From positions 62,001 through 126,000 of the forward strand of contig JACREY010000011.1 in the NCBI GenBank assembly GCA_016218085.1: DNA of 64,000 bases, given 5' to 3'. The translations under genes and the position numbers were made by a program. Positions 41,589-51,006 of this stretch are shown piece after piece (the first letter of the stretch is position 1; the number at the start of each line of letters is the position of its first letter). Source of the stretch: Ignavibacteriota bacterium. Its GTDB lineage: Bacteria > Bacteroidota > Ignavibacteria > Tepidaquicellales > Tepidaquicellaceae. The notes below the pieces were generated by a model. The model was not told the origin of the DNA, did not search any database, and saw nothing but the letters and a program-made list of their open reading frames with translations.

Positions 41589-41612
41589 GTTATTGGGTTA
41601 TTGGGTTATTCG
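41573..41612. repeat. Eight-base tandem repeat across the lhgO stop
   Basis: Five units of GTTATTGN (the last GTTATTC); the lhgO stop TGA lies in the second unit. Confidence 0.85.
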
Positions 41613-41663
41613 TTCGTAAATCTTTTATTGTTTTATATATTTTACTTTATAATCTTATAACTT

Positions 41664-44624
41664 TTACTCTACCAATACGAACGCAGCCCAATAGTAGGGA
41701 GGATATTTTTTTCTCATTTCATTTTGAGCTGAGGCAAACGCATCATATTTAGTCATTCCTCCGAGCCATTTTTCATAAAATAATTTCATCAGTTCAACAG
41801 TTTCTTTATCCGGTACTTTCCAAAGGCTCATTATAATATTTCGAACGCCTGCAATCTTAAAGGCTCTCTGCAATCCGAAAACTCCTTCACCGCCTTTAAT
41901 ATCGCCAAGTCCTGTTTCGCAGGCAGAAAGGATTACTAATTCAGTATTGCCCAAATCCATGTTACTTACTTCGTAAGCAGTGAGTATTCCGTTTTCAATT
42001 CCTTCTATTTCGCTTCCACCAAGCCAAACTCTGTTAGCACCGGCGAACAGCAGCCCTGAACGCAGAAGGGGGTTTACGGAATACCTGAACGGATTACTGT
42101 TTCCGCTTAAATTATTTTCTCCCGGGTCGGGAAAAAAATACCCGTGTGTGGCAAGATGAAGCACAAGTGGTGAATTTTTCTTTGTAAAGTATTTCAATTT
42201 TTCTTCTTTTGCATTGCTGCCTGTAACAATAAAAACATCTTTGCCGTGCAAGCCGGTTACGGATTTTATTTGTTCCGTTTCCTCGAGTGTTCCCGGCAGG
42301 AAGTTCCATTTTTTCATGCTCGCCCTTGGAACATCATACACAATCATATTCGCGGGAGGTACCCATTCTTCTTCTTCCTTTTCTCCCCTTGTGTTTTTTT
42401 CTTTGTGAATAACAACTCCGCCGGAATCAAAATCATAATTTATTCCGCCAAAAATAACCTCGAAATAATTTGCGTGCGTTTCATACGATTTTTCCGAAGT
42501 AAGATAATCTTTTATGTTTGTAAGATATCTCAGCCTGTAATTATCTCCAAGAAGTTTGTCGCTTCCTGAATTCAGTGCGGAGAAGGAAATCTTATTCAGC
42601 ATGCCGCTTGGAGAAAGATATATTGTCTTTGCTTCTTTAAGATACGGTTCAATCGGTGAAAACACGTAACGGTAAAGCATCCTGCTTATTTCGGAATTTA
42701 ATTGGTAGCTGTTTTCATCTTCGGCTTTTACCGAAAGTATTTCGGAAATATCCGGCTGGGTACAGAGCCTTACAAAGACGGGATATTTAAAATCTTTTCT
42801 GATAATTCCCGCATAATAAACTATCGTATCGGAAAAGTTCTTATCGAAAGGATGGAAATTTATAAATTCAATAAAACATTCATCTTTATTCATTTTCTCT
42901 TTTATTTCCAGCCAGCCGGTGCCCTCTGCTTTGAAATTAATAAGGCTTGATGCGGCGAGTTCTTTTTCGATGCTGTTTGCTTCTGATTCTATTGAGCCGA
43001 TACTCACTCCTTTTTTGTTCAGGTCATCTTTCTGCATCGAGTATGCATTGGAGAGCATCTGCCTGAGATAAAGCAGTCTTTCATATTTATTAAGCAAAAC
43101 CGAATCGCCGCTGTTTTGAATTACGTTTTTCATAGCGGTAACCGAGTTTAAAATTAATCCTTTCGATGCAATGCTCAGGTTCATCATTTCTTCGGCAATC
43201 TCCGGGTCCGTTCCGCACCGCTTTACGGCAAAGGAAAAGAATTTTTCTATATGAGGTGTAATGGTTCTGTTGAACTCAAGTTTCTCTTTTTCGCTAAGAC
43301 CATTGTAAAACCTGTTTATTCTATCAATGTAAAAAGTATTTGCTTCCAGGTAAAGCTCGTCCGCCTTGTCGTCTTTGCCTTCTTTGTAATACACTTCTGC
43401 AAGCGAAGACAGCATACTTCCGTAATCAGAAGATTCACCTCCAAGGATTTCCTTATCTGTTGAAATAGCTTTTTCATAAAGTTGTTCGGCATTTTCATAA
43501 TCTCCAAGGCGGTAATACGTATAAGCAAGGCTCGATAAAATATCCGCAGTGTTTAAAGATTTTTCACCAAATCTTTTTATGCATTTTTCAAGCGCGTCTT
43601 TCAGAATAGCTTCAGCCTTCCGGCTTTCGCCTGTTTCGTTATAAAATACCGCAAGGGATTTTTTAAATTTTGTATAGTATTCCGGGTAATCGGTAATTTT
43701 CAGGTTCTCAAAAATTTCAACTGCTTTAAACAGATATTTTTCGGCATCGGCATAATTATTTTTTCTCCACTCGATATATGCAAGATTGTGGTAGGCATAG
43801 GAGCTTGTTGCGTCTTTGTCCGCATACATCCCAAAAATTATTTCCGCAGATTTTTTCATAACGGGTTCCGCATCTTCGTACCTGCCAAGGCGGAAGTAAT
43901 ATGCGCCAAGGTTTGAAAGTTGTTTTGCATACCATCGGTTTTTTTCACTGTAAATATTTTTTCTGATTTCCAGCGATTTTTTTATATATGGCTCGGCAAG
44001 ATTGTCAAATCCCCTTTCAATATAATAAGTTGCTATCGAATTAAGCATAAAAGCATATGGTTCGGTGTCCTTTTTTATATAATCCCTATAAATTAAGTAA
44101 GATTGCTCGAAATATTTCCATGCAAGCGAGAAATTATTTTTGTGAAGGTAAACCCATCCGAGATTATGAAGATAGCCCGCATAAATAGCAGATTTGTCAC
44201 CGTATATTCTACCTGAAATTTCCAGAGTTTTTTTCGCGCACCACTCGGCTTTATCGTAATCATAACAGTCGTCATATATATAGTTAAGGTAATAAACTAT
44301 AAACATATACTGGCGGCTTGCTGTATCCCGGCGGTTTTCGAATACCATCCTGACAGAGTCTATGGTTTTTTTCGATTTTTCAATCGTAAAAAATTTTAGG
44401 TAATTATAAAAAGCTCTATCTCCGAGGGTTTTGGCATAAAATATACTTTCTGTACCGAAATTCTTTTTTGCCGATTCTCCGGATTTTGAAATAAATACAT
44501 CCGCTTTATCAAGCTCTTCATCTTCGAGATAATAAGATGCAATACTGTCAATCTCCTGCCAGGACTGGGCTTTGGCAGATGATAACGCAATCAAAATGAC
44601 CATTATGCTAAACAGATATCTCAT
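41664..44624 (-). CDS. Secreted TPR-CHAT protease-like protein
   Basis: 986 residues with a short signal peptide (LFSIMVILIALSSAKAQ). About ten TPR-like units fill residues 80-450 (for example ETSSYAYHNLAYIEWRKNNYADAEKYL in outline), followed by a linker and a C-terminal CHAT domain of about 300 residues with the caspase-type dyad: histidine in LHLATHGYF and cysteine in LSACETGLGD. Other CHAT marks are GEGVFGLQRAFKIAG and MSLWKVPDKET. CHAT proteases in other systems are activated through their TPR part; a secreted one could act on surface proteins. It lies 3 bases after the SDR gene. Confidence 0.88.
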   Translation of the reverse strand: MRYLFSIMVILIALSSAKAQSWQEIDSIASYYLEDEELDKADVFISKSGESAKKNFGTESIFYAKTLGDRAFYNYLKFFTIEKSKKTIDSVRMVFENRRDTASRQYMFIVYYLNYIYDDCYDYDKAEWCAKKTLEISGRIYGDKSAIYAGYLHNLGWVYLHKNNFSLAWKYFEQSYLIYRDYIKKDTEPYAFMLNSIATYYIERGFDNLAEPYIKKSLEIRKNIYSEKNRWYAKQLSNLGAYYFRLGRYEDAEPVMKKSAEIIFGMYADKDATSSYAYHNLAYIEWRKNNYADAEKYLFKAVEIFENLKITDYPEYYTKFKKSLAVFYNETGESRKAEAILKDALEKCIKRFGEKSLNTADILSSLAYTYYRLGDYENAEQLYEKAISTDKEILGGESSDYGSMLSSLAEVYYKEGKDDKADELYLEANTFYIDRINRFYNGLSEKEKLEFNRTITPHIEKFFSFAVKRCGTDPEIAEEMMNLSIASKGLILNSVTAMKNVIQNSGDSVLLNKYERLLYLRQMLSNAYSMQKDDLNKKGVSIGSIESEANSIEKELAASSLINFKAEGTGWLEIKEKMNKDECFIEFINFHPFDKNFSDTIVYYAGIIRKDFKYPVFVRLCTQPDISEILSVKAEDENSYQLNSEISRMLYRYVFSPIEPYLKEAKTIYLSPSGMLNKISFSALNSGSDKLLGDNYRLRYLTNIKDYLTSEKSYETHANYFEVIFGGINYDFDSGGVVIHKEKNTRGEKEEEEWVPPANMIVYDVPRASMKKWNFLPGTLEETEQIKSVTGLHGKDVFIVTGSNAKEEKLKYFTKKNSPLVLHLATHGYFFPDPGENNLSGNSNPFRYSVNPLLRSGLLFAGANRVWLGGSEIEGIENGILTAYEVSNMDLGNTELVILSACETGLGDIKGGEGVFGLQRAFKIAGVRNIIMSLWKVPDKETVELMKLFYEKWLGGMTKYDAFASAQNEMRKKYPPYYWAAFVLVE

Positions 44625-44627
44625 GTA

Positions 44628-45371
44628 TTAAAATCCGTAATTAATAAATCCACCGTCAACGGCAATGTTCTGTCCTGTCACAAAAGAAGCTGCGGGCATA
44701 CAGAGGAACGCAACAACGGAAGCAACCTCTTCGGGCTGTCCTACCCTGTTGAGCGGAGTTCTGTTTATTACATCTTTATAAAAAAACTCGTTGTTAAGAA
44801 GCTTCTGCGTAAGCGGAGTCCGGATGTACCACGGCGATACGGCATTCACTCGGATATTATCAGCGGCCCATTCGGTACTCAGGTTCTTTGTGAGCTGGAT
44901 AATCGAAGCTTTAGACATTGCATACGGCGTACCCGTTCTCAGCGACGTCATTCCCGCAACGGAAGAAATGTTTACAATATTACCTTGCTTAGATTTTTTC
45001 AAGAGGGGATAAGAAAGCCTGCACATATCGTAGCAGGATTTCAGGTTGGTCTCCATTACGGTTTCGATTTCCTCTTCTGTATATTCGCTTGTTCTCCTGC
45101 GTATATTTGTACCCGCATTATTAACAAGTATATCAAGGCTACCCCATTTAATTTCAATTTCGTTTACAAGCTTAAACCTGTCCTGCTTTTTGCTTAAATC
45201 TGCTTTCAGAAAAAAAGGATTTTTGCTGTTGTCGTTATTCGTACCGCTTCTGGCACAGAACACAACTTCTGCTCCGTGATTCAGCAGTTCGTTTACGATT
45301 GCATTTCCGATTCCCCTGGACCCCCCTGTCACAAGGGCTTTCAGTCCCTTTAACGTCCAATTCGAATCCAT
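44628..45371 (-). CDS. Short-chain dehydrogenase, tropinone-reductase-like
   Basis: 247 residues. Cofactor motif TGGSRGIG, the NNAG element (LVNNAGTN), catalytic S in NISSVAG and YxxxK in YAMSKASI; the C-terminal [13 protein letters not shown] is normal for classical SDRs. The N-terminal [18 protein letters not shown] resembles tropinone reductase-like SDRs. Substrate unknown. It precedes the TPR-CHAT gene by 3 bases on the same strand, an unusual pairing that is probably transcriptional only. Confidence 0.9.
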   Translation of the reverse strand: MDSNWTLKGLKALVTGGSRGIGNAIVNELLNHGAEVVFCARSGTNNDNSKNPFFLKADLSKKQDRFKLVNEIEIKWGSLDILVNNAGTNIRRRTSEYTEEEIETVMETNLKSCYDMCRLSYPLLKKSKQGNIVNISSVAGMTSLRTGTPYAMSKASIIQLTKNLSTEWAADNIRVNAVSPWYIRTPLTQKLLNNEFFYKDVINRTPLNRVGQPEEVASVVAFLCMPAASFVTGQNIAVDGGFINYGF

Positions 45372-45776
45372 AAAAAATAATTATTGAAATTAGTATTTCT
45401 TATCCTTTCAAAATTTACTTAAAATTTTTCAGTTTATAAACAAAATAAGAAATCCAAATAAAATAATAATTTAAAAAAATAAAATTCAGAACCCCGGTAA
45501 AAGAAATGAGGGTGAAAATCTATAATCCGAAAAACATAGTATTAATACAGTGTTTTATAGTGCAGTAACTATGTTTAACGACATAATTTCATATGGAATG
45601 TGTTGAAAAAATACACGGGGTAAATATAACATACTGATATTTTGTTATTTAATTTTTTGTGCTTTAAAATACTAAAATGCATAAAATTTGCAGTGTTTTT
45701 CACGGGGGAAAATAATTTTTAAGAGGAAAAATTTATCCCGTCGATTTTTATTTTCATAATTTAAAGAGGGTAATTT
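45372..45776. promoter_or_regulatory. 405-base non-coding region with a dyad
   Basis: AT-rich, no open frame with coding character. The arms AAACATAGT (45532-45540) and ACTATGTTT (45568-45576) form a perfect 9-base inverted repeat around 27 bases. It lies about 200 bases before the T9SS gene and could be an operator or leader structure. Otherwise nothing recognisable. Confidence 0.4.
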
Positions 45777-47909
45777 ATGAAAAAAATAATTCTGTTTTTA
45801 TTGCTTTTTATTCTGTCTCATTCACTTGCATCGTCTCAAACCGATGACAACGGGGCACCTTATTTTCCGCTAAGTGTGGGAAATTCTTTTTACTACAAAT
45901 GCTACGACCACGATCCGGGAGGAACCGATTCCTCATTTGTCGTCTCACGAATAACAAGCGTGAAAACAATCCAGGGAAAAAGATATTACTACTGCACAAA
46001 CTTTTTAGGAACGGCTAATAATTATTACCTGCGTTTTGACAGGGCATCGGGAAACCTTGTAAAATATGATTCTACTGCATCGGGATGCAGTTACGAACTT
46101 GCACTTTTCAGATTGTCCGCAAGTGCAGGAGATTCCTGCGGGACAACCTGCATAGGAAATTTTAATACAAAGTGCATTAGAATATTCGATACAACAATTT
46201 TTAATGTCAGTGCAAGAACAAAAATATTCAGTTATTCTTATTATAATATAAACGGATATGGAAATAAGTATGAAGTATTCTTTTCAAGGAACTTAGGCGG
46301 TCTCAGTTATTACACGGAAACTTTTACGGTCCACGCAGACCACTGGACAAAAGATATATTACAGGGATGTAAAATAAACGGAATTGTTCGGGGAGATACG
46401 GTTAATCATATAACTCCAACGTATGCAGATTCAGGAAAGTATATGCCGCTCGCTGTAGGAAATAAATGGGTATATTATAAAACATCTTATTATGGTTATC
46501 ATGATGACTACCAGTTTTCAAAAGTCGTTTCAAAAATAACAAAAGATTCTGTTATAAAAGGATTAAGGTATTATTATGTAGAAAATTTTGCGGGACCGGG
46601 TTATCCTTACTGGGTAAGATATGATGCAAACACTGGAAAATTAATTAAAAGAACGGATTTTCCTTTGTGTGGTGGAGATTTGACTTTATATAATTTTGCA
46701 TATTCTGTTGGGGATTCATCGCGTAAAGATACGTGTAGCGGTAATACAAATATTGTTTCGGGTATTTTCGATACAACTTTATTCAGTATGCATACGAAAA
46801 CCAAAGAATATAGTTTTTTATCATCAGTCTGGCACGAAGGACATTATTGGGAAACTGAATTTACTAAAAACATCGGACCAAACTACTATACTTCCAGAAC
46901 CAGCACACTCACGGGTTACAGCGGGGAAATATTCGAGTTAACCGGTTGTGTTTTGAACGGAATTGTTTACGGGGATACAACGACCGTAATTCCCCCCTCT
47001 TATGTTGATTCTTCAAGATATTTCCCGATGAAAATCGGAAATAAATATTATTATAAACGAAATTACACATATCATAGTTCGACTCCGGATACAACCATTC
47101 TTGACTCGAGCTATTATATTGTAAAGATAACCGACACAACGAGGCTCCACGGAAAACTTTATTACAAAATGAATTCTTTTATTGCCGGAACAAAAACTTA
47201 TTTCCGTCACGACCTTGACAGCGGTTTTTTGTTTTCGTATGATTCTTTAAGCTGGTGTACTAATTATCCTTATGAATTTAAGTGTTTTATGCTGAGTTCA
47301 AACGCAAACCAGGATGGAAGCGGCACCTGCTGGCTTAACAACTATTATTCAAGATGTTTCCAGATTCACGATACGAGCGCATTCGGAAACGCGCGAAAAG
47401 TAAAAGGATATATGACGAGCTGGGGTGGAACATCGGGAGGGCATTATTATACCTGGCTGTTAAAAGATATCGGAGTGTGTCAGTACGAAGGTTATTCTTA
47501 TAGCTATTCATTCGGGTCCTCCTCTACGACTAAATACAGGTTAATCGGTGCTTTTGTGGACGGCGTAAAATACGGAGATACAATTACTACCGGAATCCGA
47601 ACGATTAGCAATATTTTACCGGATAAGTTTGAGTTGTTCCAGAACTATCCAAACCCGTTTAATCCGACAACAAATATAAAATATCAGATTCCTATATTGT
47701 CATCCCCGCATGCTTTAGGCGGGGATCTCGTTCTTCTTAAAATTTACAATATTCTAGGGAAAGAGGTTACAACGCTTGTAAACGAAAAGCAATTGCCGGG
47801 AGTGTACGAGGTAACCTGGGATGCGTCAGCATTTCCTTCGGGGGTATATTTCTATACACTTGAATCACAAAGTCACAGAGACACAAAGAAAATGTTGTTG
47901 ATAAAATAA
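45777..47909 (+). CDS. T9SS cargo with three tandem YFPLxVGN domains
   Basis: 710 residues: signal peptide (ILFLLLFILSHSLASSQ), then three tandem domains of about 195 residues, each beginning Y(F/M)P(L/M)xxGNxxYYK and ending in (N)GIVxGDT-like text, with paired cysteines in each. One copy of the same domain makes up the gene at 50010. The T9SS domain follows (FQNYPNPFNPTTNIKY ... YNILGKEV ... GVYEVTWDASAFPSG ... HRDTKKMLLIK). Between its first strands lies an insert ILSSPHALGGDLVLL, translated from a TGTCATCCCCGC palindrome. The domain has no name that I know. Confidence 0.85.
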   Translation: MKKIILFLLLFILSHSLASSQTDDNGAPYFPLSVGNSFYYKCYDHDPGGTDSSFVVSRITSVKTIQGKRYYYCTNFLGTANNYYLRFDRASGNLVKYDSTASGCSYELALFRLSASAGDSCGTTCIGNFNTKCIRIFDTTIFNVSARTKIFSYSYYNINGYGNKYEVFFSRNLGGLSYYTETFTVHADHWTKDILQGCKINGIVRGDTVNHITPTYADSGKYMPLAVGNKWVYYKTSYYGYHDDYQFSKVVSKITKDSVIKGLRYYYVENFAGPGYPYWVRYDANTGKLIKRTDFPLCGGDLTLYNFAYSVGDSSRKDTCSGNTNIVSGIFDTTLFSMHTKTKEYSFLSSVWHEGHYWETEFTKNIGPNYYTSRTSTLTGYSGEIFELTGCVLNGIVYGDTTTVIPPSYVDSSRYFPMKIGNKYYYKRNYTYHSSTPDTTILDSSYYIVKITDTTRLHGKLYYKMNSFIAGTKTYFRHDLDSGFLFSYDSLSWCTNYPYEFKCFMLSSNANQDGSGTCWLNNYYSRCFQIHDTSAFGNARKVKGYMTSWGGTSGGHYYTWLLKDIGVCQYEGYSYSYSFGSSSTTKYRLIGAFVDGVKYGDTITTGIRTISNILPDKFELFQNYPNPFNPTTNIKYQIPILSSPHALGGDLVLLKIYNILGKEVTTLVNEKQLPGVYEVTWDASAFPSGVYFYTLESQSHRDTKKMLLIK
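47698..47730 (+). repeat. TGTCATCCCCGC palindrome, copy C, in frame in a gene
   Basis: TTGTCATCCCCGC, a 9-base loop, then GCGGGGATCTCG, inside the C-terminal domain of the T9SS cargo gene. It matches copy A at 20124 in all but the loop. Confidence 0.9.
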
Positions 47910-47916
47910 TTTCTAT

Positions 47917-49950
47917 ATGAAAAAATTCATACTATTGTTATTAATTGTACATTGTTCATTGAGCATTGAAGATTGTATGTGCCAGTGGGTGCAGACAGAT
48001 GGTATCTACGGAGGTAATGTTTATTACATAGAAGCTGAGGGAAACAATGCTTATTCCGTTGTTAACAGTTCATTTTACAAAACTACTAACGGCGGAATAA
48101 ACTGGTCATATGTTTTTATCGACAGTGTTGGTGTTAAAAAAATTCTTGTTAACGAAAATAATCTTTTTGCAGGAACGAATAAAGGAGTTTATCTGTCAAC
48201 AAATAATGGTGTATACTGGGTCAACAAAGGACTTACCGATTATCAGATTAATTATCTTGTTTTGAGCGGAACAGTTTTGTATGCTGGTGCAAGCAAATAT
48301 CCAAGTATCAATAGAATTTTTATGTCTACTAATAATGGAACAAACTGGACTCAGACTTCTTTTGACTTAGGATATATTCATTGTCTTGCAACCAGCGGGA
48401 ATTACTTGTTCTGCGGAACAGAATCCGGAGGAGTTTATTTTTCAACAAACAACGGGGTAAACTGGCAGCAAACAACTTTAAATAACCAGTCTGTATACTC
48501 ACTTTCTGCTAACGGAAATAGTATTTTTGCGGGCACATCAAGTAACGGAGGGTATTTATCAACAAATAACGGCACAAGCTGGGTTCAGACTACTTTAAAT
48601 AATCAATGCGTGAATTCAATTGCTATCAACGGTAGCACCGTATTTGCAGGAACGACATTTGGTGTTTACCGCTCAACGGATTTCGGAACAAGCTGGGGTT
48701 TAAATACATTAAATAATATATGTGTTTATTCCGTAAAGTCGGCCGGTAATCATATTTATGCGGGGTCATATACTTACGGAATTCATCACTCTACTAACAA
48801 CGGTTTAACGTGGAACGAAAGTTCGTTAAATTGCAGTGAAATATATTCGTTCGGTGCAAACGGAAATAATATTTTTACAGGTGTTGCGTTTGGCGGGGTT
48901 TACCTTTCAACAAACAACGGAGCGAACTGGTCACAAACATCTTTAAATAATAAAACGGTTTATTCGTTTGCTTTTTCCGGTAACAATATTTTTGCGGGAA
49001 CAGGAGAGAGCGGTGTATACTTATCTACAAATAACGGATTAAACTGGACACAGACAAGCTTAAATACAAATATTGCAAAAACCCTTGCAATTCTTGGAAA
49101 TGCCGTCTTTGCAGGTACAGTTAACGGGCTTTACATTTCGACAAACAACGGTACTAACTGGACACGTACCCGTATGGACACACTGCCAAACTATTACCCG
49201 CCGGTTAACTCTTTATTAATAAGCGGAAATAAAATTTTTGCAGGGTGCGAAAACGGTGTTTTTTATTCAACAAATAACGGAACAAACTGGATTCATTCTT
49301 TAACAGGATTATATTCTTATGGTCTGATTTCAACTGGAAATTTTATTTTTACGGTTACAAATAATGGGGTATACCGCTCAACTAATACGGGTTTAAGCTG
49401 GGCACAGGTTTTTAGTAATTCAAACAGCGTTCAGGCTTTGGCTGTAAGCGGGAATATTATTTTTGCGGGAACAGGCGCATATGGGGTATTTCTCTCAACT
49501 GATTTCGGAATAAGCTGGATTCAAAAAAGTCAGGGGTTTTATCCGTATCCAGGTATTAATACTTTATTTGTTGCCAATAATTACATTTTTGCCGGAACAC
49601 TCGGATATTCGGTCTGGCGGCGGGCTATTTCAGAAATTATAGGGGTTAAAAATATTTCTTCCGAAATTCCAAAGAGTTTTTCTCTGTTCCAGAACTATCC
49701 TAACCCGTTTAATCCGACAACAAGTATAAAGTATTCCATTCCGTCAATCGTGAATCGTCAAACGTCAATTGTAGTTTTGAAAGTATATGATATCCTCGGA
49801 AAAGAAGTTGCAACACTTGTAAACGAAAAGCAATTACCGGGGACGTATGAGGTTACTTTCGACGGGACGGCTTACCCGTCGGGGATTTATTTTTATACTC
49901 TTGAAACACAAAGTCACAGAGACACAAAGAAAATGTTGTTGATAAAATGA
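47917..49950 (+). CDS. T9SS cargo with about fourteen propeller repeats
   Basis: 677 residues with a signal peptide (FILLLLIVHCSLSIEDCMC) partly translated from a TTGTACATTGTTCATTGAGC repeat. About fourteen repeats of 40 residues follow, with consensus SxNGNxIFAGTxxxGVYLSTNNGxxWxQTSLNN, consistent with two seven-bladed propellers. The T9SS domain carries a repeat-encoded loop (SIVNRQTSIVVLK) and ends HRDTKKMLLIK. Only 7 bases separate it from the preceding gene, so the two are probably co-transcribed. The ligand is unknown. Confidence 0.88.
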   Translation: MKKFILLLLIVHCSLSIEDCMCQWVQTDGIYGGNVYYIEAEGNNAYSVVNSSFYKTTNGGINWSYVFIDSVGVKKILVNENNLFAGTNKGVYLSTNNGVYWVNKGLTDYQINYLVLSGTVLYAGASKYPSINRIFMSTNNGTNWTQTSFDLGYIHCLATSGNYLFCGTESGGVYFSTNNGVNWQQTTLNNQSVYSLSANGNSIFAGTSSNGGYLSTNNGTSWVQTTLNNQCVNSIAINGSTVFAGTTFGVYRSTDFGTSWGLNTLNNICVYSVKSAGNHIYAGSYTYGIHHSTNNGLTWNESSLNCSEIYSFGANGNNIFTGVAFGGVYLSTNNGANWSQTSLNNKTVYSFAFSGNNIFAGTGESGVYLSTNNGLNWTQTSLNTNIAKTLAILGNAVFAGTVNGLYISTNNGTNWTRTRMDTLPNYYPPVNSLLISGNKIFAGCENGVFYSTNNGTNWIHSLTGLYSYGLISTGNFIFTVTNNGVYRSTNTGLSWAQVFSNSNSVQALAVSGNIIFAGTGAYGVFLSTDFGISWIQKSQGFYPYPGINTLFVANNYIFAGTLGYSVWRRAISEIIGVKNISSEIPKSFSLFQNYPNPFNPTTSIKYSIPSIVNRQTSIVVLKVYDILGKEVATLVNEKQLPGTYEVTFDGTAYPSGIYFYTLETQSHRDTKKMLLIK

Positions 49951-49988
49951 CGGAGTCATTTTATCATAAAATCCGCCGCGGCGGAGTG
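49901..49988 (+). repeat. 88-base 3' module, copy 1
   Basis: Contains the last codons of the gene, a hairpin GATAAAATGAC-GGA-GTCATTTTATC (49941-49965) that includes the stop TGA, and the palindrome CCGCCGCGGCGG. Copy 2 at 50884-50971 differs at one base. Confidence 0.9.
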
Positions 49989-50009
49989 TTACTTAAATAA
50001 TTTATTATT

Positions 50010-50933
50010 ATGAAAAAAATATTTTTATTGATTATTTCGTTATTAATATTATTGTGTTCTCATTCTTTTGCAGATACTCTATCGGCAAAATATTTTCCTC
50101 TTGCAGTCGGGAATAAATGGGTGTATCTTAATGGTTCGACTTCGGGCGGTCCTTTTTATTACTCAACTTCAATAACAAGAATTACTAAAGACACCGTAAT
50201 AAACGGGAAAAAATATTTTTCTATTAACAATATTCCGTTTACAAATATTATTAATTTTTGGATTAGGTATGATTCGACAAGTGGCCAATTAAAATGGTTC
50301 AATAATATTGCCTCTTGCAACAATGAAGATATGATTTTCGATTTATCCGCAATTATAGGGGATTCCTGTAACAACTCAACAATGCCCTGTACGGTTAATA
50401 ATTACATTTGTAACTATATAAACGATTCACTTCTCTGGGGTATAAACTCAAGAGTAAAGGCATATTCATATTACTTTACAAGTTCCGGTGGGCCTGGTTT
50501 TCATACTTATAAATTTGCTAAATCGATAGGATTTTTATATTTACAATATACATATAGCGGGAATTATTTTTCCAGTACACATAGTTGGTTAAAGGGCTTT
50601 GTAATTAATGGGCAGGTTCATGGAGATACAAATACAATATCGCTGATTCAAATAAGCGGTATGGTACCCGATAAGTTTGCATTATATCAGAATTATCCCA
50701 ACCCGTTTAATCCCGTAACAAATATCAAATACCAAATAAAAAATAACAGTTTAGTAAATTTGAGAGTATATGATGTCCTCGGAAAAGAGGCGGTAACACT
50801 TGTAAACGAAAAGCAATCGCCGGGGGTTTATGAAGTAACCTGGGATGCATCGGCATATCCATCCGGTGTTTATTTTTATACCATTGAAACACAAAGCCAC
50901 AGAGACACAAAGAAAATGTTGTTGATAAAATGA
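50010..50933 (+). CDS. T9SS cargo with one YFPLxVGN domain
   Basis: 307 residues: signal peptide (IFLLIISLLILLCSHSFA), one copy (about 190 residues) of the YFPLAVGNKWVYL... domain that is triplicated in the gene at 45777, with the ending VINGQVHGDT, then the T9SS domain (YQNYPNPFNPVTNIKY ... YDVLGKEAV ... GVYEVTWDASAYPSG ... HRDTKKMLLIK). The loop after the first strand (QIKNNSLVN) is encoded by an AAATATCAAATACCAAAT tract like the intergenic repeats. Its 3' end is nearly identical to that of the preceding gene. Confidence 0.85.
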   Translation: MKKIFLLIISLLILLCSHSFADTLSAKYFPLAVGNKWVYLNGSTSGGPFYYSTSITRITKDTVINGKKYFSINNIPFTNIINFWIRYDSTSGQLKWFNNIASCNNEDMIFDLSAIIGDSCNNSTMPCTVNNYICNYINDSLLWGINSRVKAYSYYFTSSGGPGFHTYKFAKSIGFLYLQYTYSGNYFSSTHSWLKGFVINGQVHGDTNTISLIQISGMVPDKFALYQNYPNPFNPVTNIKYQIKNNSLVNLRVYDVLGKEAVTLVNEKQSPGVYEVTWDASAYPSGVYFYTIETQSHRDTKKMLLIK

Positions 50934-50971
50934 CGGAGTCATTTTATCATAAAATCCGCCGCGGCGGAGTG
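50884..50971 (+). repeat. 88-base 3' module, copy 2
   Basis: Same as 49901-49988 except for C in place of T at the 13th base. The hairpin GATAAAATGAC/GTCATTTTATC lies at 50924-50948 and the CCGCCGCGGCGG palindrome at 50956-50967. Confidence 0.9.
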
Positions 50972-51006
50972 ATGATAAAATAAAAAACAAATAAATAATA
51001 ATACAA

